This document shows, one piece after another, positions 1 to 7,305 of a stretch of 48,393 bases of DNA. The DNA lies in assembly GCA_031553565.1 (NCBI GenBank), contig JAVBLK010000002.1, positions 1-48,393 of the forward strand, written 5' to 3'. The stretch is from JAVBLK01 sp031553565. GTDB lineage: Bacteria > Bacillota > Clostridia > Christensenellales > DUVY01. The notes beneath the pieces were generated by a model. The model saw only the letters and a list, made by a program, of their open reading frames with translations, ran no database searches and had not been told where the DNA came from. The stretch's first letter is position 1. The number at the start of each line of letters is the position of its first letter. The translations under genes and the position numbers were made by a program.

Positions 1-106
1 AAGCGTCGCCCCAAAACGGCTTATCGATGTTGACGCAGCCCTTGCAGCCGACTTGTTCCTTGTATCCGCATTCCGAGCATAATATTCCGCATCTTGATTC
101 AACCAT
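1..106 (-). CDS. DUF3795 domain protein, 3' end cut by window edge
   Basis: The minus strand reads an ATG at 106 followed by 35 codons open to the window edge. The start MVESRCGILCSEC, then further cysteines in a GCKGC pattern and a PFWG motif, match the cysteine-rich start of the DUF3795 family, which probably binds metal through these cysteines; the biochemical role is unknown. An AGGCGG ribosome site lies 8 nt before the ATG. The TSCPD gene ends 38 bp upstream on the same strand, so the two are probably co-transcribed. The C-terminal part is outside the window. Confidence 0.7.
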   Translation of the reverse strand, partial: MVESRCGILCSECGYKEQVGCKGCVNIDKPFWGDA

Positions 107-144
107 TTCTCAATCCGCCTTCATCTGCAAAGTTGCGCTTATCT

Positions 145-414
145 TTACTTCCCGTTACCATTTTTATATTGAACCAACGCCGCCGCAAGCTGCGCGGGAC
201 AAGAGGTATTGTTACGGCACTTGATATCCTTAAATCTTTCGATCAAATCGTCAATCTGCATCCCTACGGCAAGCCTTGTGACCGCTTGAAGGTTGCCGCT
301 GCATCCGTTCACAAAACGGCATTCTGTAAGCACGTTGTCCTCGACCCTGAAGATGATTTGCTTGCTGCATGTGCCGCTGGTAAGGTAAGATTCCATTGTT
401 CTGTACGTTTCCAT
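145..414 (-). CDS. TSCPD domain protein (TIGR03905-type)
   Basis: An 89-residue protein that carries the NNTSCPAQLA signature near residues 67-77, which defines the TSCPD domain also found at the end of some ribonucleotide reductases. Stand-alone copies of about 80-90 residues are common in Clostridia; their function is not established. The length fits the family. AAGGAA lies about 10 nt before the ATG. The gene is followed on the same strand by the DUF3795 gene. The substitution of A for D in TSCPD is a minor departure from the family name motif. Confidence 0.8.
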   Translation of the reverse strand: METYRTMESYLTSGTCSKQIIFRVEDNVLTECRFVNGCSGNLQAVTRLAVGMQIDDLIERFKDIKCRNNTSCPAQLAAALVQYKNGNGK

Positions 415-500
415 AATATAAATTCCTTGTAAAATATAATCAAAATACTATTCTGCATCAGCATTGTTGCTTAAGCGGCTATCTTACTAAGCCTATCTTT

Positions 501-527
501 GTCGTCTTGAGTGAAACGAAGGATCTT
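501..527. repeat. Half copy of a GTCAT..TGA..GAAGGATCTT intergenic repeat
   Basis: This stretch resembles one arm of the inverted repeat at 1686-1763 and the single arm at 22287-22311. It lies in the 208-bp gap between the DUF4364 gene and the TSCPD gene. Nothing else was recognised in that gap. Confidence 0.5.
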
Positions 528-622
528 AAGCAGTAATGCAGAAAAATCGATAAAAGATACTTCACTTTGTTTAGTATGGCAAGGCTGTATTTTATTGAAA
601 TACTGCCCGTGCGGCCAGCACA

Positions 623-1201
623 TCAGTTTTCAATCAGCAGGTCGTGCAGTGTGCTGTAAACCTGCGCGGCCTTTTCTTCCCATTTATTATAAACGGACTT
701 GGCGATATATTTATTTGCCACATTCAGCTGTATTTCCAATACCGTCTTGACGGGGTCGTGTATACGCAGCCGCACTGTATAGGTGCCGTCCGCGTTCATA
801 AAATAATCGCGGAAATATTCCTGCTTGCGGCGGAAGTGCATCCTGTTGTCGCGGATATAATCGGTTATCTCGCCGCGCAAGGTAGTCGGGATCCGGATAA
901 AAAAATGCGCCAGACACATCCTGCCGTCCGGCGTGATAGTATAATTATTATCCTTTTGGCTGCCCTCCGGCGAATAGATGAAGCCTGTCTCGATTAGCTG
1001 TCCCAGCGCCTCGGTGCATTCCATATAAGTGATCCAGTTGTTACGGCTGGAGCACATTTCGACGACCGTATTTTCCGTAAGCGGGATTTCCATCTTGTCA
1101 AACACAAAAAGGAGGATAAGCTTGTTTGTAGTTGTATTTCCGGTTAAGTCCAAGATATCACTATCCCCCGCCGCGTCAGGTGAAATTATCGCAGGCTCCA
1201 T
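623..1201 (-). CDS. DUF4364 family protein
   Basis: A 192-residue protein of the DUF4364 family, known mainly from spore-forming Firmicutes. The family starts with a winged-helix-like region, here NKLILLFVFDKMEIPLTENTVVEM near residues 25-50, followed by a C-terminal alpha/beta part. The function is not established. The open frame extends to 1303, but the ATG at 1201 is the better start: AAAGGA lies 9 nt before it and family similarity begins just after it. It stands alone; the next gene upstream is 650 bp away across a repeat-rich gap. Confidence 0.8.
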   Translation of the reverse strand: MEPAIISPDAAGDSDILDLTGNTTTNKLILLFVFDKMEIPLTENTVVEMCSSRNNWITYMECTEALGQLIETGFIYSPEGSQKDNNYTITPDGRMCLAHFFIRIPTTLRGEITDYIRDNRMHFRRKQEYFRDYFMNADGTYTVRLRIHDPVKTVLEIQLNVANKYIAKSVYNKWEEKAAQVYSTLHDLLIEN

Positions 1202-1461
1202 GGCGTACAGTCCTTTTCTTTCGGCCTCATAATAAACGCCGTAAATTATAGTTAAAATATTATAACACAATACTCCGGCCTTGTAAAGGGCAGAATTTAA
1301 CAAAAATCGCCAAAAACCGACAAGTTTACGCTGTGAAATATTTGAAACAAGAATACTAAGCGGCGGTTAAAATGAGCGATTTTTCAGGCGCAGATTAATA
1401 TTGCCATATATTCGCCGGCAAATAATAATGCGTGGCGCCGCCGCAAATCCAAACTAAACCA

Positions 1462-1505
1462 CTACCGACTAAAGCCGGTAGGTTCGGAGGACGGCAAAAG
1501 CCGTC
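1462..1505. repeat. Two adjacent small palindromes, IS200/IS605-end-like
   Basis: CTACCG at 1462 pairs with CGGTAG ending at 1481, and GACGGC at 1490 pairs with GCCGTC ending at 1505 around an AAAA loop. Tandem small hairpins of this type occur at ends of IS200/IS605 family elements. No transposase or TnpB frame is present, so at most this is a remnant or a non-autonomous piece. The 1202-1854 gap contains no gene. Confidence 0.35.
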
Positions 1506-1513
1506 TAAAGGTA

Positions 1514-1679
1514 TTAAGGAATCGCTGAATAATTCGATATAATTTATAGCCGCGTCTTTTTTGTCGATAAATGCCTTCTTTTATTGCAAATAGTTCTACT
1601 ATTTGCTGCAAAAATAAGTCATTTCCAGACTAAAAAATACTTGCTCTAAATTGATCTCATTTATTCATCGCTTCCTTAA
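1514..1679. mobile_element. Hairpin MITE, copy C (diverged)
   Basis: A 166-bp element with imperfect terminal inverted repeats: TTAAGGAATCGCTGAATAA at the left matches the complement of the right end at 17 of 19 positions. Its interior aligns along its length with the reverse complement of the elements at 30434-30592 and 35050-35207, although clearly diverged. The centre GCAAATAG-TTCTA-CTATTTGC is a perfect stem whose bases differ from the stem in the other copies. It codes for nothing convincing. No target duplication is visible. Confidence 0.7.
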
Positions 1680-1685
1680 CGCCTT

Positions 1686-1763
1686 GTCATTCTGAACGCA
1701 GTGAAGAATCTTGTAATTTAAGATCACCGTTGCCTTAAGATCCTTCGCTTTGCTCAGGATGAC
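1686..1763. repeat. Inverted repeat, GTCATTCTGA / TCAGGATGAC arms
   Basis: Two arms of about 27 bp face each other around a 25-bp centre. The left arm starts GTCATTCTGAACGCAGTGAA, and the right arm is a close reverse complement. Single arms recur at 501-527 and 22287-22311. It begins 6 bp after MITE copy C. Similar REP-like repeats are common in intergenic DNA of many bacteria. Confidence 0.7.
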
Positions 1764-1811
1764 ACCGCACTGCTGTTTTTCACCCGTTTTCTTTTCTTTT
1801 TACTTCGCCTT

Positions 1812-1841
1812 AAGGCGAGGGGTTTAACCCCCTCTTACGGA
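1812..1841. repeat. Palindromes CGCCTTAAGGCG and GGGGTTTAACCCC
   Basis: Two short palindromes lie side by side just downstream of the SIS gene stop codon (minus strand). They could act as a weak terminator for that gene, or be the end of an IS200/IS605-like remnant together with 1462-1505. There is no clear U-tract. Confidence 0.35.
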
Positions 1842-1854
1842 GACTTAATAACGA

Positions 1855-2889
1855 TTATACCGTTACGGTAATTTTTTTAAGGCCTCTGGGCGCGTCCGGG
1901 TTCAGTCCTTTGGCTTCAGCAAGCGAGAGCGCGAAAAGCTGCGCCGCTGCAACGTATATGAACGGCGAAACACTGTCGGGCGCGGACGGCGTAAGCACAA
2001 ATGAATCCGCCTCCGCGCATAAAGCTTCGTCGTCTGAAAAAACGGTTATATCACAGCCGGTATCTTTCAGCTTAGCCAGCATTTCTTTCATACTGGCAAA
2101 GCTCTCCCCCGCCGGGCAGAAAAGCAGCGCGCGGGTGGCGGGGCTCATGACCGCGAACGGGCCGTGATGAAAGTTCGACGCGGCAAACGCCCTTGCCCGG
2201 AAATACGTCGTCTCCATCAGCTTTAACGCCGCCTCGCGCGCGGCGGCGTAGTTGGTGCCGCGGGCAAGTATATAGCCGTCGGGAGCGTCCAGATAGCGCA
2301 GCGCCGCTTTCTTCAGCTGTCCTTTCAGTTTCAGCGTCTTTTTTACAATCGCGGGCACGGTTTTAAGCGCGGTTCTAAGTCCGTTATCCTTTGAAAGCGC
2401 CGCGGCAAGCAGGGCGAGGACGTACATCTGCGCGGTAAAGGTTTTTGTCGCGGCAACCGACTGTTCGGCGCCGCAGCCCAAAAAGAGATGAAAATCCGCG
2501 CACCCCGCCATTTCGCTGTCCTTATTGTTGGTGACCGCGGCGACCAGCCCGCCCGTTTCCTTTGCGCGGCGCATGACCGTCAGCGCGTCCTTTGCCGCCC
2601 CGCTCTGCGAAACGCCGATGACCAGCGTGTTCTTATAGCTTAGCTTGCCGCCGTACAGCGTCAGCGCGGACGGCGCCGCGAACGAGACCGGCAGCCCGGC
2701 ATAGACCTCGCACAGGTATTTAAAATATATGCATGCGTGATTGCTGCTGCCCCTGGCGGCCATGACGACGCTGCGTATTTTGGCCTTGCCCGCAGCCGTT
2801 TTCAACTCCCTGATAGCGGGCGCGTTCAAAAGCGCGGCGGTTTTCAGCGCGTCGGGCTGCTGAAAAATTTCCTGCTCCATCAATGTCAT
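1855..2889 (-). CDS. Double-SIS-domain sugar-phosphate isomerase/deaminase (NagB-II/GlmS-C type)
   Basis: A 344-residue protein with two SIS domains, which bind phosphosugars. The first (residues about 30-165) shows ARGSSNHA, GVSQSGAAKD and SVAATKTFTAQ. The second (about 195-335) shows ARGTNYAAAREAALKLMET and ends in the typical NPDAPRGLKKITVTV tail. This is the layout of the GlmS isomerase half without the glutaminase, as in NagB-II glucosamine-6-phosphate deaminases and related transport-linked enzymes. The substrate is unproven, and no PTS or amino-sugar genes are nearby to settle it. An AAAGGA site lies 12 nt before the ATG; a second ATG three codons in is possible. A GTCCGTG/CACGGAC hairpin (2911-2934) sits in the leader. 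Confidence 0.85.
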   Translation of the reverse strand: MTLMEQEIFQQPDALKTAALLNAPAIRELKTAAGKAKIRSVVMAARGSSNHACIYFKYLCEVYAGLPVSFAAPSALTLYGGKLSYKNTLVIGVSQSGAAKDALTVMRRAKETGGLVAAVTNNKDSEMAGCADFHLFLGCGAEQSVAATKTFTAQMYVLALLAAALSKDNGLRTALKTVPAIVKKTLKLKGQLKKAALRYLDAPDGYILARGTNYAAAREAALKLMETTYFRARAFAASNFHHGPFAVMSPATRALLFCPAGESFASMKEMLAKLKDTGCDITVFSDDEALCAEADSFVLTPSAPDSVSPFIYVAAAQLFALSLAEAKGLNPDAPRGLKKITVTV

Positions 2890-3171
2890 ATCTTTATTTA
2901 TCCTTTTCCCGTCCGTGAAATAGCTTCCACGGACATACTTAGTTTATTCCGCCGCCGTTTTCTTTATGTTGCGGGCGGCTGCACGCGGCCGTTTCCCGTC
3001 GCCCAAAAAACGTATAAACCATTTTCGGGAGCGTGCTCACGCGCTATATATGATGTTAACATATCCCGGCGGCGGTAGCTGCTTTTATTTTTCATTTTTC
3101 CCGGAATTTTTCTTTTTGTGCCCGCTTTCAGATTTTTCGACAAAATTGTTTACATTTCGTTTACTTTTTAG

Positions 3172-3200
3172 TTGCAATTATTTTAAGATAATGGTATAAT
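3172..3200 (+). promoter_or_regulatory. SigA-type promoter of the diguanylate cyclase gene
   Basis: TTGCAA at 3172-3177, a 17-bp spacer and TATAAT at 3195-3200, with TGG just before the -10 (extended -10). The predicted transcript starts near 3207, about 43 nt before the ATG at 3250. The rest of 2890-3249 holds no gene. Confidence 0.75.
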
Positions 3201-3249
3201 TTGTATATAGTAAGCAATGAATTTTATAATTGAACGGAGTAAATATTTT

Positions 3250-4902
3250 ATGGACAAAAAGAAAGACTTCCGGGTCTATCTTTTCACGGGGCTTGCAGCC
3301 TTTTTTGTGCTGGTATTTGTTGTAGTCGCTGTGATCAACGGAATAACTGCAAGGCGTTCGGACGAAATTTTAAAGGAGAGCGTCGAGGGACACCTTATCT
3401 CCTCGGCGGCGGCGGCGGACGACCATATTTCCGGCGCGGATATAAAAGATTTCCGGCCTAAAACGGGACGGAGCGAGCTGCTGACGCAGGACGCCGGCTA
3501 TCAGAGCATACTTTCTACCTTAAGGGCGACGGCAAAATCGATGTCCGTGACTAATATCTATGTGATCTACAAGATCGGCGCCAACTGGTATTTCGTTATG
3601 GACACTGACGAGGATCCGGATGATCCCACCTTCTGCGGCGACCCGTACCCGCTGGATTCGGCGAATGCGGAAATCTTCAATGACGTATGGGCCGGGAAGG
3701 ACGTAGACGTTGTCAGGCTTAAGGACGAATGGGGGGTTTACAGGACTTACGCCATACCCCTGACCGATCCTGCGGAAACGGAAAATGGCGGTATCGTGGC
3801 AGTATTGGCCATCGACATCGAGGACTCGACTTTTATAAAACAGACAAATATGCGGCTCGTAAACAATATTATCCTGTACGTTACTTTGGCCGCGCTGTTT
3901 GTGTTCATGTTTTTTGTCGTCAAATATATGACGGACAAGAACGCCGCGATCGGCAAACAGCTGGAGATACAGGAGGAACGCTATAAGACCGCGGTTTCCT
4001 CGGCGTCCGACGCCATATTCGATTACAGCATACCCGCGGGCAGCGTATACCTTGGGCGCCAGCTGTTCGGCATGCTGGATATGCCCCTGCTTGAAAAGGA
4101 CGGCGCGGAAATGCCCATCGAGGAATTCTATACGCTACTGGGCGAAACCAACGCCAAGAAACTGCGCGGCGAGACGTACCGCATGGCCGCCAAGGAGATC
4201 GATTCTTTCGAGATCGAGTTTGAAATACCGAAGGCGGGCGGCGGCGCGTGGATCAACCTGCGCGGCAAGGCGCATTTTGACAAGTCCGGGGTGTTCAACC
4301 GCGCAAGCGGCGCGATATCCGAGATCACCGAAAGGAAGCGGCTGCAGGCGGAGATCCACACCATGGCCTATTATGACAAGCTGACCAGGATCCCCAACCG
4401 CGCCTTCCTTTTCCAGACCCTGAACGAGCTGGTGACAAGGCAGCACGACAAATTCGCGCTGTACTTTATCGACCTCGATAACTTCAAGCAGGTGAACGAT
4501 AATTTCGGCCACGAGGCCGGCGACAATATGCTGCGGCACTTTGCCGAATTTATGAAAAAAACTATGGGCGACGGCAATATGGCATACCGTCCCGCGGCCG
4601 GCTCCATGGATATCGCGGCGCGCTTCGGCGGCGACGAGTTCGTCGTCATCAACACGACCGCAAAAGACATCACTGCCGCGGTCGCCTTCGCCGAAAAGAT
4701 GCTTAAGTCGTTCAATACGTCCGGGGAAAGCGCGCTGGCGCGGCAATATAATGTAAGCATGAGCATAGGCGTCGCCTTCTTCCCCCTGCACGCCGGCGAC
4801 GCGGAGTCACTGATAAAGTGCGCGGATATAGCCATGTACCACGCAAAGAAGCTGGGCAAGAACTCAGTCAAGGCATACAACCCCAACCTGAAAGAGGACT
4901 AG
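3250..4902 (+). CDS. Membrane PAS-GGDEF diguanylate cyclase
   Basis: A 550-residue membrane sensor predicted to make cyclic di-GMP from two GTP. A first membrane helix (about residues 10-32), an extracytoplasmic sensor region of about 170 residues, a second helix (about 205-227), a PAS-like domain (about 240-365) and a C-terminal GGDEF domain follow one another. The catalytic motif is intact: RFGGDEFVV. The usual inhibitory RxxD site just before it is not present; the equivalent residues are GSMD after a short insertion, so product inhibition may be lost. The start at 3250 is chosen because CGGAG lies 10 nt before it; the ATG at 3217 has no ribosome site. It is convergent with rho. Confidence 0.9.
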   Translation: MDKKKDFRVYLFTGLAAFFVLVFVVVAVINGITARRSDEILKESVEGHLISSAAAADDHISGADIKDFRPKTGRSELLTQDAGYQSILSTLRATAKSMSVTNIYVIYKIGANWYFVMDTDEDPDDPTFCGDPYPLDSANAEIFNDVWAGKDVDVVRLKDEWGVYRTYAIPLTDPAETENGGIVAVLAIDIEDSTFIKQTNMRLVNNIILYVTLAALFVFMFFVVKYMTDKNAAIGKQLEIQEERYKTAVSSASDAIFDYSIPAGSVYLGRQLFGMLDMPLLEKDGAEMPIEEFYTLLGETNAKKLRGETYRMAAKEIDSFEIEFEIPKAGGGAWINLRGKAHFDKSGVFNRASGAISEITERKRLQAEIHTMAYYDKLTRIPNRAFLFQTLNELVTRQHDKFALYFIDLDNFKQVNDNFGHEAGDNMLRHFAEFMKKTMGDGNMAYRPAAGSMDIAARFGGDEFVVINTTAKDITAAVAFAEKMLKSFNTSGESALARQYNVSMSIGVAFFPLHAGDAESLIKCADIAMYHAKKLGKNSVKAYNPNLKED

Positions 4903-4941
4903 TTTCGACTATCTACTGCCTTTAACATTCCCATCATATTA

Positions 4942-5006
4942 CAAAAAATGTGGATAACTCTATGAGTTATCCACATTTTTTGCATTTTTACATTGAGTTA
5001 TCCACA
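4942..5006. terminator. Bidirectional terminator hairpin whose arms are DnaA boxes, plus a third box
   Basis: A perfect 19-bp stem (4942-4960 and 4964-4982) with a 3-nt loop lies between the convergent diguanylate cyclase and rho genes, with A- and T-runs at both ends, so it can terminate both. Each arm contains a perfect DnaA box: TGTGGATAA at 4949-4957 and TTATCCACA at 4967-4975. A third TTATCCACA stands at 4998-5006, as part of a repeated GAGTTATCCACA. Confidence 0.8.
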
Positions 5007-5081
5007 GCCGCGGCGGTTTTATTATTTTTCCGCGCCCGCCTGGGCCGCAAATGACCGCTGAAAACGCCGGTGCGCCCGGCT

Positions 5082-6548
5082 CTATCTTAAGGACTTCAGC
5101 CAGCCCTGCAAATTGTCGATAAATTCGGCGTTGGTCTTGGTCTTGAGCATCATCATGATAAGGTTCTCGGTCGCCTCCTGGCTGTCGCCGACGCTTAATA
5201 TCTTCCTTATACTCCAGATACCCTCCAATTCCTTTTGGGTAAGCAGCAGGTCCTCTCTTCTGGTGCTGGACTTGTTGAGGTCGATCGCCGGGAAAATACG
5301 CTTTTCTGACAATTTCCTGTCAAGGTGTATTTCCATGTTGCCCGTTCCCTTGAACTCCTCGTAAATTACTTCGTCCATACGGCTGCCGGTATCGACAAGA
5401 GCGGTGGCAATTATGGTAAGGCTGCCCCCGTTCTCAATATTTCTGGCCGCGCCGAAAAAGCGTTTCGGGCTGTGCAGCGCGGCGGGGTCGATACCGCCCG
5501 ACAGCGTCTTGCCGCTGGCCTCGATGGTAAGGTTGTAGGCCCTTGCCAGCCTGGTCAGGCTGTCAAGCAGGATCACGACGTCGCGCCCCGCCTCGACAAG
5601 GCGCTTCGCCCTGGCAAGCACCAGCTCCGCAGCGCGGGTATGGTGGTCGGGCATTTCGTCAAAGGTACTGTAAACGACCTCGCCCTTTACACTGCGCTGC
5701 ATGTCGGTGACTTCCTCGGGCCGCTCGTCGATAAGCAGGACGATAAGGTGCACGTCCGGATTATTTACGACTATTGAATTGGCGATCTGTTTTAATATCG
5801 TGGTCTTACCGGCCTTGGGCGGCGATACGATGATAGCGCGCTGCCCCTTGCCTATCGGGGCGATAAGGTCGATACAGCGCAGCGCGACGTCGCTCTTGCC
5901 GCCGGGCGTCTCCATATCGAGCCGTTTGTCAGGATAGATCGGCGTCATATCCTCGAACACGGGGCGGCGGATATACCCCGACGCCTGCACGCCGTTGATG
6001 TAAATATTATCGGTTATCGCCAGGTTGCCCTCGTTCCGCTGCTTGTACGCGTTGCCCCGGACCCAGTCGCCTTTCCTGAGGCCTAAGCCCTTTATGATCT
6101 CCGTCCTGACGAACGCGTCGCCGTCGCCCGGCTCGTAATTCTTCGCCCTTAAAAAGCCGAAACCGTTCGTGTGTATTTCCAGGACACCCTCGCGCACTTC
6201 CGCGCCGGTAAAGGCCTCCGGCGGCACGGGCAGCCGTTCGACCACAGGATTCTCACGCAGCACCGTGGCGGGCGCGGTATCGCCCAAACGCTGCTTGATC
6301 TCCCTCATCGCCGAGTCTATCATATTATAGTTCTTTTGCCCGACGACCCTTCTGCCGGCCTTGATCTTGGTATACGGATCGGTCTCGCCTGTCGCGATCT
6401 CCAGGATCGCGTCGATAAGCGCTTCTTTTTTCAGCGTTGTCGGCAGCTTTACGCCCATCTCTGCCGCGACCTCCCGCAGCTCCAACAGACTGAAATTGAT
6501 ACTGAGGTACGCTTTGACGTCGTTAATGTTTGCTTCTTTGTAAGACAC
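5082..6548 (-). CDS. rho: Transcription termination factor Rho
   Basis: A 488-residue hexameric RNA helicase that ends transcription on untranslated RNA. The N-terminal SAP-like Rho domain, the RNA-binding cold-shock fold (HTNGFGFLRAKNYEPGDGD near 125-145) and the RecA-like ATPase core are all present: Walker A SPPKAGKTT near 245, Walker B VVILLDSLTRLARAYN near 320-335 and the R-loop SGGIDPAAL near 350. The start is GTG at 6546-6548, with GGAGAAG 6 nt before it. A leader of about 285 nt is predicted from the promoter at 6840-6868. Full length and complete. Confidence 0.97.
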   Translation of the reverse strand: MSYKEANINDVKAYLSINFSLLELREVAAEMGVKLPTTLKKEALIDAILEIATGETDPYTKIKAGRRVVGQKNYNMIDSAMREIKQRLGDTAPATVLRENPVVERLPVPPEAFTGAEVREGVLEIHTNGFGFLRAKNYEPGDGDAFVRTEIIKGLGLRKGDWVRGNAYKQRNEGNLAITDNIYINGVQASGYIRRPVFEDMTPIYPDKRLDMETPGGKSDVALRCIDLIAPIGKGQRAIIVSPPKAGKTTILKQIANSIVVNNPDVHLIVLLIDERPEEVTDMQRSVKGEVVYSTFDEMPDHHTRAAELVLARAKRLVEAGRDVVILLDSLTRLARAYNLTIEASGKTLSGGIDPAALHSPKRFFGAARNIENGGSLTIIATALVDTGSRMDEVIYEEFKGTGNMEIHLDRKLSEKRIFPAIDLNKSSTRREDLLLTQKELEGIWSIRKILSVGDSQEATENLIMMMLKTKTNAEFIDNLQGWLKSLR

Positions 6549-6586
6549 AGTTTTCTTCTCCGATATATTTTAAACTTTGATAAACG

Positions 6587-6602
6587 GCCGAAAATACGGC
6601 CA
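6587..6602 (-). promoter_or_regulatory. GGCCG/CGGCC hairpin in rho leader
   Basis: GGCCG, a 6-nt loop and CGGCC form a short GC hairpin about 40 nt before the rho start codon on the minus strand. Its role is unknown; it may influence leader structure or translation. Confidence 0.4.
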
Positions 6603-6839
6603 AAACTTTTTCTTTTTTATGAAGTGCAAATGAATAGATCCAACCAATTAGCGGAACACAGCTGCGATTCTTGTTACCGCGTTATCAGCGCTTTTGTCCG
6701 GTACTTACGGACCGAATAAAAAAGCGGCATCGCCCTTTGTCAATTACGCGCCCCGGCTTTTACATAATTTAACCTATGGTAAGTAAAAAGTTCTGAATAA
6801 AAAACACCCAAAAGGCACCTTTTCGATACTATGTTATGC

Positions 6840-6868
6840 ATTATACACCACTTTAATGATAAACGCAA
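6840..6868 (-). promoter_or_regulatory. Candidate rho promoter
   Basis: On the minus strand TTGCGT (6868-6863), a 17-bp spacer and a perfect TATAAT (6845-6840). The predicted start near 6833 gives a leader of about 285 nt before the rho GTG. No gene was recognised in the leader. Confidence 0.6.
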
Positions 6869-6938
6869 ACAAAAACGCCTTTTTTCCTTAAAAGCGAGTT
6901 TTTTTGCTGCTGCACAATGCGCAATCAATTTTGAGGGT

Positions 6939-6964
6939 AAAAAAAAAGAACCAAACAACTGGCT
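6939..6964 (-). terminator. Short hairpin with nine U, minus strand
   Basis: On the minus strand AGCCA, a 6-nt loop and TGGTT are followed by C and nine or so T. It closes any transcript coming from the ABC-F side, 2 nt after the stop of the small open frame at 6966. Confidence 0.5.
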
Positions 6965-6965
6965 T

Positions 6966-7169
6966 TCAAACATCACCTAACTTCACTTCTTTGAATTTCT
7001 TCAACAAATAAAGATTACTTCGTCTGATTCCTATGCTCGGTTCTCTTTTTTGTATCCAAACCGAAACACAGGAATCAACATTTGCAACTCTTTTCTTAAC
7101 AACACGATTTTCATCAAAGTCATTCTGTAAAGAATTAATCGATTCAACTCTATTTACGCTTTGGTAATT
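6966..7169 (-). pseudogene. 67-codon open frame without a start codon, possible gene remnant
   Basis: On the minus strand a frame stays open from a TAG at 7170-7172 to a TGA at 6966-6968, which is followed immediately by a terminator-like hairpin. The product would end in a basic stretch (residues such as KKFKEVKLGDV) and has a plausible mixed composition, but there is no ATG, GTG or TTG near its beginning and no ribosome site. It overlaps a long imperfect hairpin at 7026-7076. The rest of the 757-bp gap 6549-7305 is AT-rich with nothing else recognised. Confidence 0.25.
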
Positions 7170-7305
7170 CTAGTATGCGTAAAGCCGGGAATATTATGCG
7201 CGTAAAAAAACTTTCTTTGTACTCATCGCCGCGGAAAAAGTTTCCCCGCCTGCGGCCCTGAATGACAAGGACTATAGTGCGCCGCCCGGCAAAGGAGATG
7301 GCAGG

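Noticed and set aside
4942..5006. Chromosomal replication origin
   Set aside because: Three DnaA boxes are present, but there is no dnaA/dnaN gene and no AT-rich unwinding region nearby.
6740..6976. 78-codon frame in the rho upstream gap
   Set aside because: No ribosome site, and it runs through the predicted rho promoter and a terminator.
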